Assembly: GCA_905207485.1 (NCBI GenBank)
Contig: CAJLLL010000013.1
Span: forward strand, 1-38,522
Direction of reading: 5' to 3'
DNA length: 38,522 nt
DNA from: an uncultured Phascolarctobacterium sp.
Lineage (GTDB): Bacteria; Bacillota; Negativicutes; Acidaminococcales; Acidaminococcaceae
Positions 24,169 to 33,822 of this stretch are shown here, piece after piece. Within the stretch, counting starts at the first letter, position 1. Every line of letters begins with the position of its first letter. The translations under genes and the position numbers were made by a program. A model generated the notes under the pieces. The model was not told where the DNA came from and did no database searches. It saw only the letters and a list, made by a program, of their open reading frames with translations.

Positions 24169-25125
24169 ATGGCAAAAGCAACAGTTTCTCTCGGCGGCAG
24201 AGATATACTGGATTTGGATTCACTTTCCGTTGAGGAATATGAACTTATCCTTAAAACCGCAGCTGAGATGAAAAAAATTATGAAGCGTGATATTAAAAAG
24301 GTTCCCTCACTGCGCGGCAAATCTATCATCAACCTGTTTTATGAACCAAGTACCAGAACGCGTACTTCGTTTGAACTGGCAGGCAAATATCTTGGGGCAG
24401 ACGTTGTAAACATTACCACTTCCAGCTCCAGCGTTGTAAAAGGCGAATGCCTGCGCGATACCATTCTTACTGTGCAGTCCATGGCATGTGATGCCATTGT
24501 TATGCGCCATCCTATAGAAGGTGCTGCTGCTTATGCCGCAGATGTTTCCAAAGCGGTTATTATTAATGCAGGCGATGGTGCGCACGCACATCCTTCGCAG
24601 GGACTTTTGGATATGTTTACCATCCGTGAGCAGGGCAAGGATTTTAAAGGCTTAAAAATGGCTATTGTCGGCGATATTTTATACAGCCGTGTTGCACGCA
24701 CCAATATTGCTGCATGGACAAAGCTCGGTGCGGATGTGCATGTTGCCGGTCCGATGACTTTGATGCCGCATGATATTGAAGCACTGGGCGTAACGGTGCA
24801 TAAACGCGTGGAAGAAGCTATTGAAGGTGCGGATGTAATTGATATTCTGCGTATTCAGCTTGAACGCCAGCAGAAAGGCCTGTTCCCTTCCGCACGTGAA
24901 TATGCACGCATTTTCGGCATTAATGAAAAACGCCTGGCACTGGCAAAACCTGATGTAACAATCCTGCATCCGGGTCCGATGAACCGCGGCCTTGAAATTT
25001 CGTGGGATGTTGGTTACTGCGATAATGCCAAAATCAGGGACGAAGTACAAAACGGCGTAGCAGTTCGTATGGCTTTGCTGTTCTTAACGCTGACAGGAGG
25101 GAAACAAATTGAAAACATTAATTAA
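24169..25125 (+). CDS. pyrB: Aspartate carbamoyltransferase catalytic chain
   Basis: This 318-residue enzyme joins carbamoyl phosphate and aspartate to give carbamoyl aspartate, the first committed step of pyrimidine synthesis. The carbamoyl-phosphate loop STRTR is at 61-65; HPSQGLLD and the aspartate-binding HPGPMNRG near the end complete the site. There is no pyrI, as in other Bacillota, so allosteric control is absent and regulation falls to the leader. AGGAGG at 24155-24160 supports the ATG. It overlaps pyrC by 17 bp. Confidence 0.97.
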   Translation: MAKATVSLGGRDILDLDSLSVEEYELILKTAAEMKKIMKRDIKKVPSLRGKSIINLFYEPSTRTRTSFELAGKYLGADVVNITTSSSSVVKGECLRDTILTVQSMACDAIVMRHPIEGAAAYAADVSKAVIINAGDGAHAHPSQGLLDMFTIREQGKDFKGLKMAIVGDILYSRVARTNIAAWTKLGADVHVAGPMTLMPHDIEALGVTVHKRVEEAIEGADVIDILRIQLERQQKGLFPSAREYARIFGINEKRLALAKPDVTILHPGPMNRGLEISWDVGYCDNAKIRDEVQNGVAVRMALLFLTLTGGKQIENIN

Positions 25126-26401
25126 AAACGGACGTGTGGTTGACCCTTCGCAAAACCTTGATGCAGTAATGGACGTACTTATTGAGGATGGAGTTGTTGC
25201 TGCACTTGATAAAAATATTGAAGCTGCAGCCGACGAGGTTTATGATGCCAGCGGACTTGTGGTTGCTCCTGGACTTATTGACGTACATACACATTTACGT
25301 GAGCCTGGCCTTGAAGCGAAAGAAGATATTGTTACCGGCACGATGGCAGCGGCAGCAGGCGGCGTAACAACTATTGCCTGCATGCCTAACACCAAACCTG
25401 TTGTAGACAACAGCATTATCGTAAGCGGCATTAAAGAACGTGCTGCCCGCGAAGGTTATGTAAATGTCGAAGTAATCGGCGCCATCAGCAAGGGCGAGCA
25501 GGGGAAAGAACTGGCAGAACTTGGCGATATGGCAGAAAAAGGCGCTATGGCTTTCAGTGATGACGGCCATTATGTTGAAAGCAGCCGCTTATTTTTGCTG
25601 GCTGCAAAATATGTAAGCGCTTTTGATAAGGTTCTGATTTCCCATTCTATCGAAGAGGAACTGAACCACGAAGGTTATATGCATGAAGGCGCTGTTTCCG
25701 CACGCATCGGCGTTCCGGGCATTCCGTATATTTCCGAAGACATCGCTGTTGCGCGTGACTGCATTATTGCCGAGTATACAGGCGCGCATGTACATATTGC
25801 TCATGTTGCGTCCAAAGGCGCTCTTGATATTATCCGCCGTGCAAAAGCAAGAGGCGTAAATGTAACTTGTGAAGTTACCGTGCATCATTTAACTCTTACA
25901 GATGAAGCATGCAGCACTTACAGCACAGCAACGCGCGTATCTCCGCCGCTGCGCAGCATGGACCACGTAGAGGCATGCCGTCAGGCTCTGAAAGACGGCA
26001 CTGCTGATGCGATTGTTACTGACCACGCTCCGCATGCTCCGGAAGAAAAAGATGTTGAGTTCCGCTATGCCCCGAACGGTTTTACCGGCCTTGAAACTTC
26101 TTTGGGCGTAATTTTAACAGAACTTTATCATACAGGGCTCTTCACAATTAACGAAATTATTGATAAAATGAGTACAGCGCCTGCGAATATTTTTGCATTA
26201 AATGCTGGAAGTTTAAAAGTAGGCAGTCCGGCAGATGTGACTGTTATCGACCTTAACAAGGAATGGACGGTTGATAATACGAAATTTTATACACGCGGCA
26301 ATGTAACGCCTTTCAATGGAAAACACTGCAAAGGCAAAGCAGTTGCCACTATGGTAGCAGGTAAATTTGTTATGAGAGATGGTGTAGTATGCGGCAAATA
26401 G
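25109..26401 (+). CDS. pyrC: Dihydroorotase
   Basis: This 430-residue zinc amidohydrolase closes carbamoyl aspartate to dihydroorotate. The metal-binding HTHLREPG is near residue 60, and later His and Asp ligands lie in LISHSIEEE, HIAHVAS and IVTDHAPHAP. It starts with TTG at 25109, fixed by a strong AGGAGG at 25095-25100 inside pyrB. It overlaps pyrB by 17 bp and carA by 13 bp, so translation of all three is coupled. Confidence 0.96.
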   Translation: MKTLIKNGRVVDPSQNLDAVMDVLIEDGVVAALDKNIEAAADEVYDASGLVVAPGLIDVHTHLREPGLEAKEDIVTGTMAAAAGGVTTIACMPNTKPVVDNSIIVSGIKERAAREGYVNVEVIGAISKGEQGKELAELGDMAEKGAMAFSDDGHYVESSRLFLLAAKYVSAFDKVLISHSIEEELNHEGYMHEGAVSARIGVPGIPYISEDIAVARDCIIAEYTGAHVHIAHVASKGALDIIRRAKARGVNVTCEVTVHHLTLTDEACSTYSTATRVSPPLRSMDHVEACRQALKDGTADAIVTDHAPHAPEEKDVEFRYAPNGFTGLETSLGVILTELYHTGLFTINEIIDKMSTAPANIFALNAGSLKVGSPADVTVIDLNKEWTVDNTKFYTRGNVTPFNGKHCKGKAVATMVAGKFVMRDGVVCGK

Positions 26402-27465
26402 GAAGAAAGGGTAAACTGGTTTTAAAAGACGGCAGCGTTTACAGAGGAACTCTGTACGGTAAACGCAATGCTGTCGGCGAAGTTGTTTTTACAACAGGCA
26501 TGAGCGGTTATCAGGAAACTTTAACTGACCCGTCATTTTGCGACCAGATTGTTGTTTTAACTTATCCTCTGGTTGGCAATTACGGCATTAACCCTGAGTT
26601 TAATCAGGGCAGAAAATGCTTCTTCCAGGGCTTTGTTATCAGCGAACTTTGCGATCATCCAAGCAACTGGAAAAACGAACAGACTTTGGAAGATTTCCTG
26701 GATGAGCAGGATGTGCCTGTACTGGTTGGCGTTGATACCCGTGCCATTACCAGAAAATTAAGAAACTACGGCGTTTTGCAGGGCATTATCGTACCGGAAG
26801 AAACTCCGCAGGAAGAAATTGATAAATTGCTGGCACAACCGGAAGTACATGACCAGGTTGCAAAAGTTACTACGCCGGAAATTTATACAATGGGCGAAGG
26901 TAAATATCATGTTGCCGTTATGGATTACGGCATTAAACAAAACATCCTTAATTATCTGGCAAGTTTCGGCTGCCGTTTAACTGTATTCCCGGCATTTACC
27001 AGCGCGCAGGAAGTGCTTGCTTCCCAGCCGGACGGAATTTTCCTTTCCAACGGCCCCGGAGACCCGAAGGATTTAACTTCTGTTATCGAAGAAGTTAAAA
27101 ACTTTATCGGCAAAAAGCCGATTTTTGGCATTTGCCTCGGTCATCAGTTAATGGCGCTTGCCAATGGCTGCGATACTTATAAAATGAAGTTCGGCCATCG
27201 CGGCATTAACCATCCGGTTAAAGATTTGCTGGAACATAAAGTAATGATTTCTTCCCAGAACCACGGTTATGCCGTTGATGAAAAATCTCTGGAAGGCAAA
27301 AACATTGAAATTACCAATATTTCTCTTAATGACCACACGATTGAGGGCGTGCGTTATCTTGACCATCCGACCTTTACCGTGCAGTACCATCCGGAAGCAA
27401 GCCCCGGACCCGGCGGTCACGAATATTTGTTTGAGCGTTTTATTAAAATGATGGGAGGCCGCTAA
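26389..27465 (+). CDS. carA: Carbamoyl-phosphate synthase small (glutaminase) subunit
   Basis: This 358-residue class I glutamine amidotransferase supplies ammonia to CarB. The N-terminal domain has TGMSGYQETLTDPS, and the glutaminase half has FLSNGPGDP, the nucleophile C249 in GICLGHQ, and QYHPEASPGP with the His/Glu pair. The ATG overlaps the end of pyrC by 13 bp and has only a weak GAGAG ribosome binding site, consistent with coupled re-initiation. Being inside the pyr operon, it is probably tied to pyrimidine rather than arginine demand. Confidence 0.97.
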   Translation: MRQIGRKGKLVLKDGSVYRGTLYGKRNAVGEVVFTTGMSGYQETLTDPSFCDQIVVLTYPLVGNYGINPEFNQGRKCFFQGFVISELCDHPSNWKNEQTLEDFLDEQDVPVLVGVDTRAITRKLRNYGVLQGIIVPEETPQEEIDKLLAQPEVHDQVAKVTTPEIYTMGEGKYHVAVMDYGIKQNILNYLASFGCRLTVFPAFTSAQEVLASQPDGIFLSNGPGDPKDLTSVIEEVKNFIGKKPIFGICLGHQLMALANGCDTYKMKFGHRGINHPVKDLLEHKVMISSQNHGYAVDEKSLEGKNIEITNISLNDHTIEGVRYLDHPTFTVQYHPEASPGPGGHEYLFERFIKMMGGR

Positions 27466-27466
27466 T

Positions 27467-30400
27467 ATGCCGAAGCTGCAAAATGTAAAAAAAGTACTGG
27501 TTATCGGTTCGGGCCCGATTATTATCGGCCAGGCGGCAGAATTTGACTATTCCGGCACACAAGCCTGCCGCGCTTTAAAAGAAGAAGGGCTGGAAGTTGT
27601 TCTTGTAAACAGCAACCCTGCAACTATTATGACGGACGTGCATATTGCCGACCGTGTTTATGTTGAGCCTGTTAATGTAGAATTTATTGAAAGCGTAATT
27701 AAACGCGAACGCCCGGATGCCATGCTGGCAACTTTGGGCGGGCAGGTTGGCTTAAACCTTGCCATTGACCTTGATAAACAGGGTATTTTGCGTGAATATA
27801 ACGTAAAACTTTTAGGTACTCAGATTGAAAGTATTAAACGTGCTGAAGACCGCGAACTGTTTAAGGAAACGATGGAAAAAATCAACCAGCCGATTCCTGA
27901 AAGCACTATTGTTGAAACCGTATCTGCCGCTAAAGAATTTGCCCGTCAGGTTGGTTTCCCGCTGATTGTACGTCCGGCTTATACTTTGGGCGGTACCGGC
28001 GGCGGTATTGCCAATAATGATGAAGAACTGGACGATATTGTAAGCAAAGGCCTTTTATACAGCCTTATTGGCCAAGCGCTGATTGAACGCAGCGTTGCCG
28101 GCTGGAAAGAAATTGAATATGAAGTTTTGCGTGATGCGGATGATAACTGCATTACCGTCTGCTCTATGGAAAACCTTGACCCGGTTGGCGTGCATACAGG
28201 CGATTCCATCGTTGCCGCTCCGGCACAGACTTTAAGCGACCATGAAGTACAGATGCTGCGTCAGGCTTCCATTGATATTGTTCGTGAACTTGGCGTGCGC
28301 GGTGCCTGCAACGTACAGCTTGCACTTGATCCTAATTCTTACCGTTATTATGTAATTGAGGTTAATCCGCGTGTAAGCCGTTCTTCGGCACTTGCTTCCA
28401 AAGCAACCGGTTATCCTATTGCTAAAGTTGCTAGTAAAATTGCGGTTGGTTACACATTGGACGAAATCCAGAATGCTGTTACCAAAAAAACCACTGCTTG
28501 CTTTGAACCTGCGCTGGACTACGTTGTATTAAAATTCCCGCGTTGGCCGTTTGATAAATTTGTTACCGCAGACCGTACTCTTGGTACACAGATGAAAGCT
28601 ACGGGCGAAGTTATGGCTATTGAAAGAAATCTTGAGGCTGCATTGCTGAAAGCAGTACGTTCTTTGGAAATCGGCCTTATCCATCTTGAAATGCCGGAAC
28701 TGAAATCTCTCAGCGACCAAGAAGTATATGACCGCATTCATCTGATTGATGATCAGCGCCTGTTTGTAATTGCAGAAGCCTTCCGCCGCGGCGTAACGAT
28801 TGAAGAAGTACACGACATTACTAAAATTGACAACTGGTTCCTGCAAAAAATTATGAACATTGTCAATATGGAAAAACGCATCAAGGCTGAACCTATGACG
28901 GAAGACTTAATGCGTGCAGCCAAGAAAATGGGTTTTGCAGATGTTGTTATTGCCGGCTATATTGGTAAAACCTGGCAGGAAATACGCGAAATGCGTAAAG
29001 GCTGGGGCATTATACCTACTTATAAAATGGTTGATACCTGCGCAGCAGAATTTGAAGCTGAAACTCCGTATTATTATTCAACTTATGCTGAAGAAGACGA
29101 AGTTGAAGTCAGCGATAAGAAAAAGGTTGCCGTACTTGGCTCAGGTCCTATCCGTATCGGTCAGGGCGTTGAATTTGACTACTGCTCCGTGCATTCTGTA
29201 TGGGCTTTGAAAGAGCTTGGTTACGAAACCATTATTATCAATAATAACCCTGAAACTGTAAGTACCGACTTTGATACCAGCGACAGATTGTATTTTGAAC
29301 CGCTGACTATTGAAGATGTGCTGAACATTCTGGATAAAGAAAAACCGGAAGGCGTTATTGTACAATTCGGCGGACAAACTGCCATTAACCTTGCAGGCCC
29401 GCTTGAAAAAGCCGGCATTAAGATTTTGGGCAGCAGCGTTGAAAGCATTGACCGTGCCGAAGACCGCGAACGTTTTGATGAACTTCTTACTTCCTGCGAT
29501 ATTCCGCGCCCACAGGGACATACCGTATTTGATACCGAAGGTGCGCTGAAAGCTGCGGCAGATGTTGGCTATCCGGTAATGGTGCGTCCGTCTTATGTAC
29601 TTGGCGGCCGTGCTATGGAAATCGTTTACAATGATGATGAACTTAAATATTATATGACGAATGCTGTTAAGGCTTCGCATGAACATCCGGTACTGGTTGA
29701 CCATTACTTACAGGGCACAGAAGTTGAAGTTGATGCTATCTGCGATGGCAAAGACGTGCTTATTCCCGGCATCATGGAACATATCGAACGTGCAGGCGTA
29801 CATTCCGGCGACTCTATTGCTGTATATCCGCCGCGCACTTTGTCGGAATCCGTTATTAAAACGATTATCGACTACACCAACAGAATTTCCATTGGTCTTG
29901 AAGTACACGGCATGATTAACATTCAGTACATTGTACGCAACAATGAAGTATTTGTTATTGAAGTTAACCCGCGTTCTTCCCGTACTGTTCCGTTCCTCAG
30001 CAAAGTTACCACCATTCAGATGGTTGACGTTGCAACAAAATGCGCAATGGGTCTTGGCATCCGTGAGCAGGGTTTCCGTCCCGGCTTGCAGCTCTTCCCA
30101 GATTATTACGCAGTTAAGGCTCCGGTATTCTCCTTCAATAAGATGAGCAATGTAGATATTACTCTTGGGCCTGAAATGAAATCTACCGGCGAAGTTATGG
30201 CTATTGATTATCAGTATTCGCGTGCGCTGTACAAAGCCTGCATTGCAGCCGGCATTAATGTTCCTCACGAAGGCTCGATTTTAATTACCGTTGCCGATAT
30301 GGATAAGGAAGAAGCCTGTGACATTGCAGCAGGTTTTGCTGATTTGGGTTATGAAATTACGGCAACCGGCGGCACGGCTGAGTATTTGCAGAGCCACGGC

Positions 30401-30676
30401 GTAAAAGTCAGAGTAGCAACTAAAGTAAGTGAAGGCAGCCCGAATATTTTGGATGAAATTAAAGAAGGGCATATCAGCATGGTTATTAATACAACCAACC
30501 ATGGACGCGACGCTGAACGTGACGGCTTTAAAATCCGCCGTTCTACCGTTGAACATGCCATTGCCTGCCTGACTTCTCTTGATACGGCGCGTGAATTGCA
30601 GCATGTTATGAGCGCAATGCGCCGCCGCCGCGTTGTAAGTATTGTAGCTTTGCAGGATCTTGCCTGGGAGGGCTGA
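27467..30676 (+). CDS. carB: Carbamoyl-phosphate synthase large subunit
   Basis: This 1069-residue enzyme makes carbamoyl phosphate from bicarbonate, ammonia and two ATP. Two homologous ATP-grasp halves are visible, each opening with a GSGPIxIGQ motif (residues about 13 and 560) and each containing a VRPxYxLGG loop and an EVNPRxSRS/T motif. The C-terminal MGS-like regulatory domain starts near 930 (AGFADLGYEITATGGTAEYL). Only 1 bp separates it from carA, with GGAGG in the carA end. Full length, no anomaly. Confidence 0.97.
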   Translation: MPKLQNVKKVLVIGSGPIIIGQAAEFDYSGTQACRALKEEGLEVVLVNSNPATIMTDVHIADRVYVEPVNVEFIESVIKRERPDAMLATLGGQVGLNLAIDLDKQGILREYNVKLLGTQIESIKRAEDRELFKETMEKINQPIPESTIVETVSAAKEFARQVGFPLIVRPAYTLGGTGGGIANNDEELDDIVSKGLLYSLIGQALIERSVAGWKEIEYEVLRDADDNCITVCSMENLDPVGVHTGDSIVAAPAQTLSDHEVQMLRQASIDIVRELGVRGACNVQLALDPNSYRYYVIEVNPRVSRSSALASKATGYPIAKVASKIAVGYTLDEIQNAVTKKTTACFEPALDYVVLKFPRWPFDKFVTADRTLGTQMKATGEVMAIERNLEAALLKAVRSLEIGLIHLEMPELKSLSDQEVYDRIHLIDDQRLFVIAEAFRRGVTIEEVHDITKIDNWFLQKIMNIVNMEKRIKAEPMTEDLMRAAKKMGFADVVIAGYIGKTWQEIREMRKGWGIIPTYKMVDTCAAEFEAETPYYYSTYAEEDEVEVSDKKKVAVLGSGPIRIGQGVEFDYCSVHSVWALKELGYETIIINNNPETVSTDFDTSDRLYFEPLTIEDVLNILDKEKPEGVIVQFGGQTAINLAGPLEKAGIKILGSSVESIDRAEDRERFDELLTSCDIPRPQGHTVFDTEGALKAAADVGYPVMVRPSYVLGGRAMEIVYNDDELKYYMTNAVKASHEHPVLVDHYLQGTEVEVDAICDGKDVLIPGIMEHIERAGVHSGDSIAVYPPRTLSESVIKTIIDYTNRISIGLEVHGMINIQYIVRNNEVFVIEVNPRSSRTVPFLSKVTTIQMVDVATKCAMGLGIREQGFRPGLQLFPDYYAVKAPVFSFNKMSNVDITLGPEMKSTGEVMAIDYQYSRALYKACIAAGINVPHEGSILITVADMDKEEACDIAAGFADLGYEITATGGTAEYLQSHGVKVRVATKVSEGSPNILDEIKEGHISMVINTTNHGRDAERDGFKIRRSTVEHAIACLTSLDTARELQHVMSAMRRRRVVSIVALQDLAWEG

Positions 30677-30679
30677 TAT

Positions 30680-31447
30680 ATGCCTAAAAAAATTGTTGAA
30701 GCTAAAGTTGTAGGACAGCATGTCTTAAACAATTCAACCAAATTAATAGAAGTTTATGCACCGGAACTGGCAGAACTTGCCGTTCCGGGGCAGTTTGTAA
30801 ACGTGCAGGTATTTAACTGCACGGCGCCTTTGCTGCGCCGTCCGTTTGGTGTTGCTGCCGTTAATAAAAAAGAGGGTACAATCACTATGATTTACCGTAT
30901 TATCGGTGATGCAACCAAACTTTTAGCAGAATATTGTACTGGCGATAAATTAAGCATCGTTGGCCCGTTGGGACGCGGCTTTGATATGAATGCCGAACAT
31001 CCGCTTATTATTGGCGGCGGCTTGGGACTTGCACCGCTGCTGTTTCTTGCATCTGCTTTTGGCAAAGGCAAGGCAGAAATTGTTATGGGCGGGCGTACAG
31101 CCGATGAACTGTTCTGGACAAAGCTGTATGAAGATTATTGCCCGGTTATGCATTTAACAACGGACGACGGAAGCTGCGGCACGAAAGGCACTGTAATGGC
31201 TGTTCTGCCGGATTTACTGGCAAGCGGCAAATATGACGCACTTTATGTTTGCGGCCCAGTGCCGATGATGAAAGCCGTTGCTGAAGCAGCGAAAGAATAT
31301 GGCGTAAAATGCCAGGTATCGCTTGAAAAATATATGGCATGCGGGTTGGGCGCATGCTTGTCCTGCTCTTGCAGCGGCATTGGCAAACGCCTTAAAGTTT
31401 GTACTGACGGTCCTGTATTCTGGGCTGAGGAGGTGGGCGAATGGTAA
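30680..31447 (+). CDS. pyrK: Dihydroorotate dehydrogenase electron-transfer subunit
   Basis: This 255-residue FAD and [2Fe-2S] protein moves electrons from dihydroorotate, via PyrD, to NAD+. The ferredoxin-reductase-like FAD domain has LLRRPFGVAAV, the nucleotide domain has IGGGLGLAPLLFLAS, and the C-terminal cluster CGLGACLSCSC with a final Cys about 12 residues later binds the 2Fe-2S centre. It starts 3 bp after carB and overlaps pyrD by 7 bp, as expected for an obligate partner of class 1B PyrD. Confidence 0.96.
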   Translation: MPKKIVEAKVVGQHVLNNSTKLIEVYAPELAELAVPGQFVNVQVFNCTAPLLRRPFGVAAVNKKEGTITMIYRIIGDATKLLAEYCTGDKLSIVGPLGRGFDMNAEHPLIIGGGLGLAPLLFLASAFGKGKAEIVMGGRTADELFWTKLYEDYCPVMHLTTDDGSCGTKGTVMAVLPDLLASGKYDALYVCGPVPMMKAVAEAAKEYGVKCQVSLEKYMACGLGACLSCSCSGIGKRLKVCTDGPVFWAEEVGEW

Positions 31448-32403
31448 GCGCAAAATTGTATGACGGACGCCTGGCAGTTGATATTGCCGGCTTAAAAATG
31501 CAGACACCGGTTACCACTGCCTCCGGTACTTTTGGCTTCGGTTTGGAGTTTACCGACTTTTTAGATTTAGAAAAAGTTGGCGCAGTGTGCGTTAAAGGCA
31601 CAACACTTCTGCCGCGCGAAGGAAATAAAGGCCAGCGCGCCGTTGAGACTCCTTCCGGCATGCTGAACTGCGTAGGGCTGGAAAACCCCGGCAGCGATTA
31701 CTTTTTAAATGAAACTCTGCCTAAACTCCGTCAATATAATGTTCCTGTTATCGTTAATATTGCTGCTTCTTCTCCGGAAGAATACGGCGAATTGGCGCAC
31801 AAACTTGATGTTGACGGTGTGCATGCAGTAGAAATTAATATTTCCTGCCCGAATGTTAAACAGGGCGGCATTGCTTTTGGCACTTGCCCGGATAGTGCAG
31901 CAGCTGTAGTAGAGCAGGTAAAAAAACATTTTGGAAAAACTGTTATTACAAAGCTTTCTCCTAATGTAACCAGCATTACGGAAATGGCTCTTGCCGTTGA
32001 AGATGCCGGAACTGATGCTATTTCTTTAATTAATACGCTGATTGGCATGAAAATTGATATTGAACGCCAGCGCCCGGTGCTTGGTAATATTACAGGCGGT
32101 TTAAGCGGTCCTGCTGTCCGTCCTGTTGCCGTACGCATGTGCTACGAAGTAGCGCAGAAGGTGCATGTTCCTATTATCGGCATGGGAGGTATTGAAACTG
32201 CCGAAGATGCTGTTGAATTTTTCCTTTGCGGCGCGAGTGCTGTTGCAGTAGGTACGGCAAACTTCCGTAATCCTGCTATTGCAGAAACCATCAGCCACGG
32301 CATCCTGGCTTATATGGACAGGCACAATATTAACAAACTTACTGATATGATTGGCGCAGCATTGCCGGAAGGCAGTTTTGCCTTGCACAGCGGAAAGGAG
32401 TAA
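31441..32403 (+). CDS. pyrD: Dihydroorotate dehydrogenase, class 1B catalytic subunit
   Basis: This 320-residue FMN TIM-barrel oxidises dihydroorotate to orotate. It shows TTASGTFGFG at the N-terminus, VEINISCPNVKQGG with the catalytic Cys of class 1 enzymes, and the FMN-phosphate motif GMGGIETAEDAVEFFLCGASAV split over two strands. Coupling to pyrK by overlap marks it as NAD-dependent class 1B. AGGAGG at 31427-31432 supports the ATG. Confidence 0.96.
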   Translation: MVSAKLYDGRLAVDIAGLKMQTPVTTASGTFGFGLEFTDFLDLEKVGAVCVKGTTLLPREGNKGQRAVETPSGMLNCVGLENPGSDYFLNETLPKLRQYNVPVIVNIAASSPEEYGELAHKLDVDGVHAVEINISCPNVKQGGIAFGTCPDSAAAVVEQVKKHFGKTVITKLSPNVTSITEMALAVEDAGTDAISLINTLIGMKIDIERQRPVLGNITGGLSGPAVRPVAVRMCYEVAQKVHVPIIGMGGIETAEDAVEFFLCGASAVAVGTANFRNPAIAETISHGILAYMDRHNINKLTDMIGAALPEGSFALHSGKE

Positions 32404-32406
32404 ACC

Positions 32407-33120
32407 ATGAGTGATGAACGTTTAATAGTGGCGCTTGATTTTCCGACTGCTGCTTTAGCCAAAGCATGTGTTGAAGAGTTGGGTGATTCTGTTTGCCATT
32501 ATAAAGTTGGCATGGAACTTTATTACGCAGCAGGTAGCGAAATGATTAGCTTTTTAAAAGCTAACGGCAAAAAGGTGTTTTTGGATTTAAAACTGCATGA
32601 TATTCCTAATACCGTTGCCAGTGCGCTTTCTGTTTTAACAGTGCTTGGCGCAGATATGCTGAATGTACATGCCATTGGCGGCAAAAAAATGATGCAGGAG
32701 GCAGTTAAAGCTGTACATACAAAAGCCGAAGAACTTGGCCGTCCTGCGCCGAAACTTATTGCCGTTACCGTACTTACCAGCATTGATGACGAACAATATG
32801 CTGACCTTAATTATAAAAACAGCATTGCCGAACAGGTAATTGCCCTGGCCAAACTTGCCAAAGAAGCAGGAATGGATGGTGTTGTTGCTTCTCCACAGGA
32901 AGCCGCAGAGATACGCAAAGCATGCGGTGAAGGCTTTTTGATTGTAACTCCGGGCATCCGTCCCGCAGGTGCAGCGGTTAATGACCAAAGCAGAATCGCA
33001 ACCCCGGCAGGAGCATTAAAAAATGGTTCAACCCATATTGTAGTGGGCAGGCCTATTACCAAAGCAGAAGATAAAAAAGCTGCGGCACAAAGCATTGCAG
33101 CAGAAATAAGAGGTGTATAA
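32407..33120 (+). CDS. pyrF: Orotidine 5'-phosphate decarboxylase
   Basis: This 237-residue TIM-barrel enzyme decarboxylates OMP to UMP. LIVALDFPT opens the barrel; the catalytic DLKLHDIPNT carries the Asp-Lys-Asp charge network, and TPGIRPAG near the end binds the phosphate. It starts 3 bp after pyrD, with AAGGAG overlapping the pyrD end. Its last bases hold the ribosome binding site of pyrE. Confidence 0.97.
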   Translation: MSDERLIVALDFPTAALAKACVEELGDSVCHYKVGMELYYAAGSEMISFLKANGKKVFLDLKLHDIPNTVASALSVLTVLGADMLNVHAIGGKKMMQEAVKAVHTKAEELGRPAPKLIAVTVLTSIDDEQYADLNYKNSIAEQVIALAKLAKEAGMDGVVASPQEAAEIRKACGEGFLIVTPGIRPAGAAVNDQSRIATPAGALKNGSTHIVVGRPITKAEDKKAAAQSIAAEIRGV

Positions 33121-33124
33121 ACTT

Positions 33125-33700
33125 ATGATGCAGGAAAAAGAAGTAATGCAGTTATTGGAAGAAACCCAGGCAGTGCTGCACGGTCATTTTTTGCTGACCA
33201 GCGGTCTGCACAGTCCTATGTATGTTGAAAAATTCAATGTGCTGCAGCATCCTAAATATACGGAAATGCTGTGCCAGGAACTGGCTGAACGCTATGCTGC
33301 CGATAATGTAGAACTCGTTATCGGGCCTATGACCGGCGGTATTTTACTGGCGCATGAAGTTGGCAAGGCACTTGGCACCCGTGCTATTTTCACCGAACGT
33401 GAAAATGGTAAAATGACTTTGAAACGCGGCTTCCAAATTCCGGAGGGCACCCGTGTTTTGATTGTTGAAGATATTGTTACCACCGGCGGCAGCGTTAAAG
33501 AAGTTCTTGATGTTGTTAAAGCACATGGCGGCGTACCGGTAGGAATTGGCCTTTTGGTAGACCGCAGCGGCGGCAAAGTTGATTTTGGCATGCGTACGGA
33601 AGCATTGCTGCACCTTAACGTGCCTACTTATGACCCTGATGACTGCCCGCTTTGCAAAGAAGGTAAACCGTTTACCAAACGCGGCCGTACAGGCAAATAA
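33125..33700 (+). CDS. pyrE: Orotate phosphoribosyltransferase
   Basis: This 191-residue enzyme transfers ribose phosphate from PRPP to orotate. The PRPP-binding signature VLIVEDIVTTGGS is present, with LTSGLHSPMYVEKFN for orotate at the front. The C-terminus has a CPLCKEGKP motif found in a subset of PyrE proteins. ATG 33125 fits AGAGGTG (33109-33115); the in-frame GTG at 33113 overlaps that site and is rejected. It is the last gene of the operon and precedes a strong terminator, which completes the route from glutamine to UMP. Confidence 0.95.
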   Translation: MMQEKEVMQLLEETQAVLHGHFLLTSGLHSPMYVEKFNVLQHPKYTEMLCQELAERYAADNVELVIGPMTGGILLAHEVGKALGTRAIFTERENGKMTLKRGFQIPEGTRVLIVEDIVTTGGSVKEVLDVVKAHGGVPVGIGLLVDRSGGKVDFGMRTEALLHLNVPTYDPDDCPLCKEGKPFTKRGRTGK

Positions 33701-33719
33701 CAAAAATTTAAAGTGAATT

Positions 33720-33758
33720 ATAACAGCGGATGTTTCTTGCATCCGCTGTTATTTTTTT
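33720..33758 (+). terminator. Terminator of the pyr operon
   Basis: TAACAGCGGATG (33721-33732) pairs perfectly with CATCCGCTGTTA (33740-33751) across a 7-nt loop, followed by seven T. Confidence 0.95.
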
Positions 33759-33765
33759 ATATAAT
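33737..33765 (+). promoter_or_regulatory. Promoter of the pilus genes, embedded in the pyr terminator
   Basis: TTGCAT (33737-33742) and TATAAT (33760-33765) have 17-bp spacing. The -35 lies in the loop and right arm of the terminator hairpin, so the two signals share DNA. Confidence 0.6.
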
Positions 33766-33822
33766 AGTGGGGCTGCGTCTTTTTAAGGCGCTGTAAATTT
33801 AGCTGTTGTGGTGGTTTATTAA

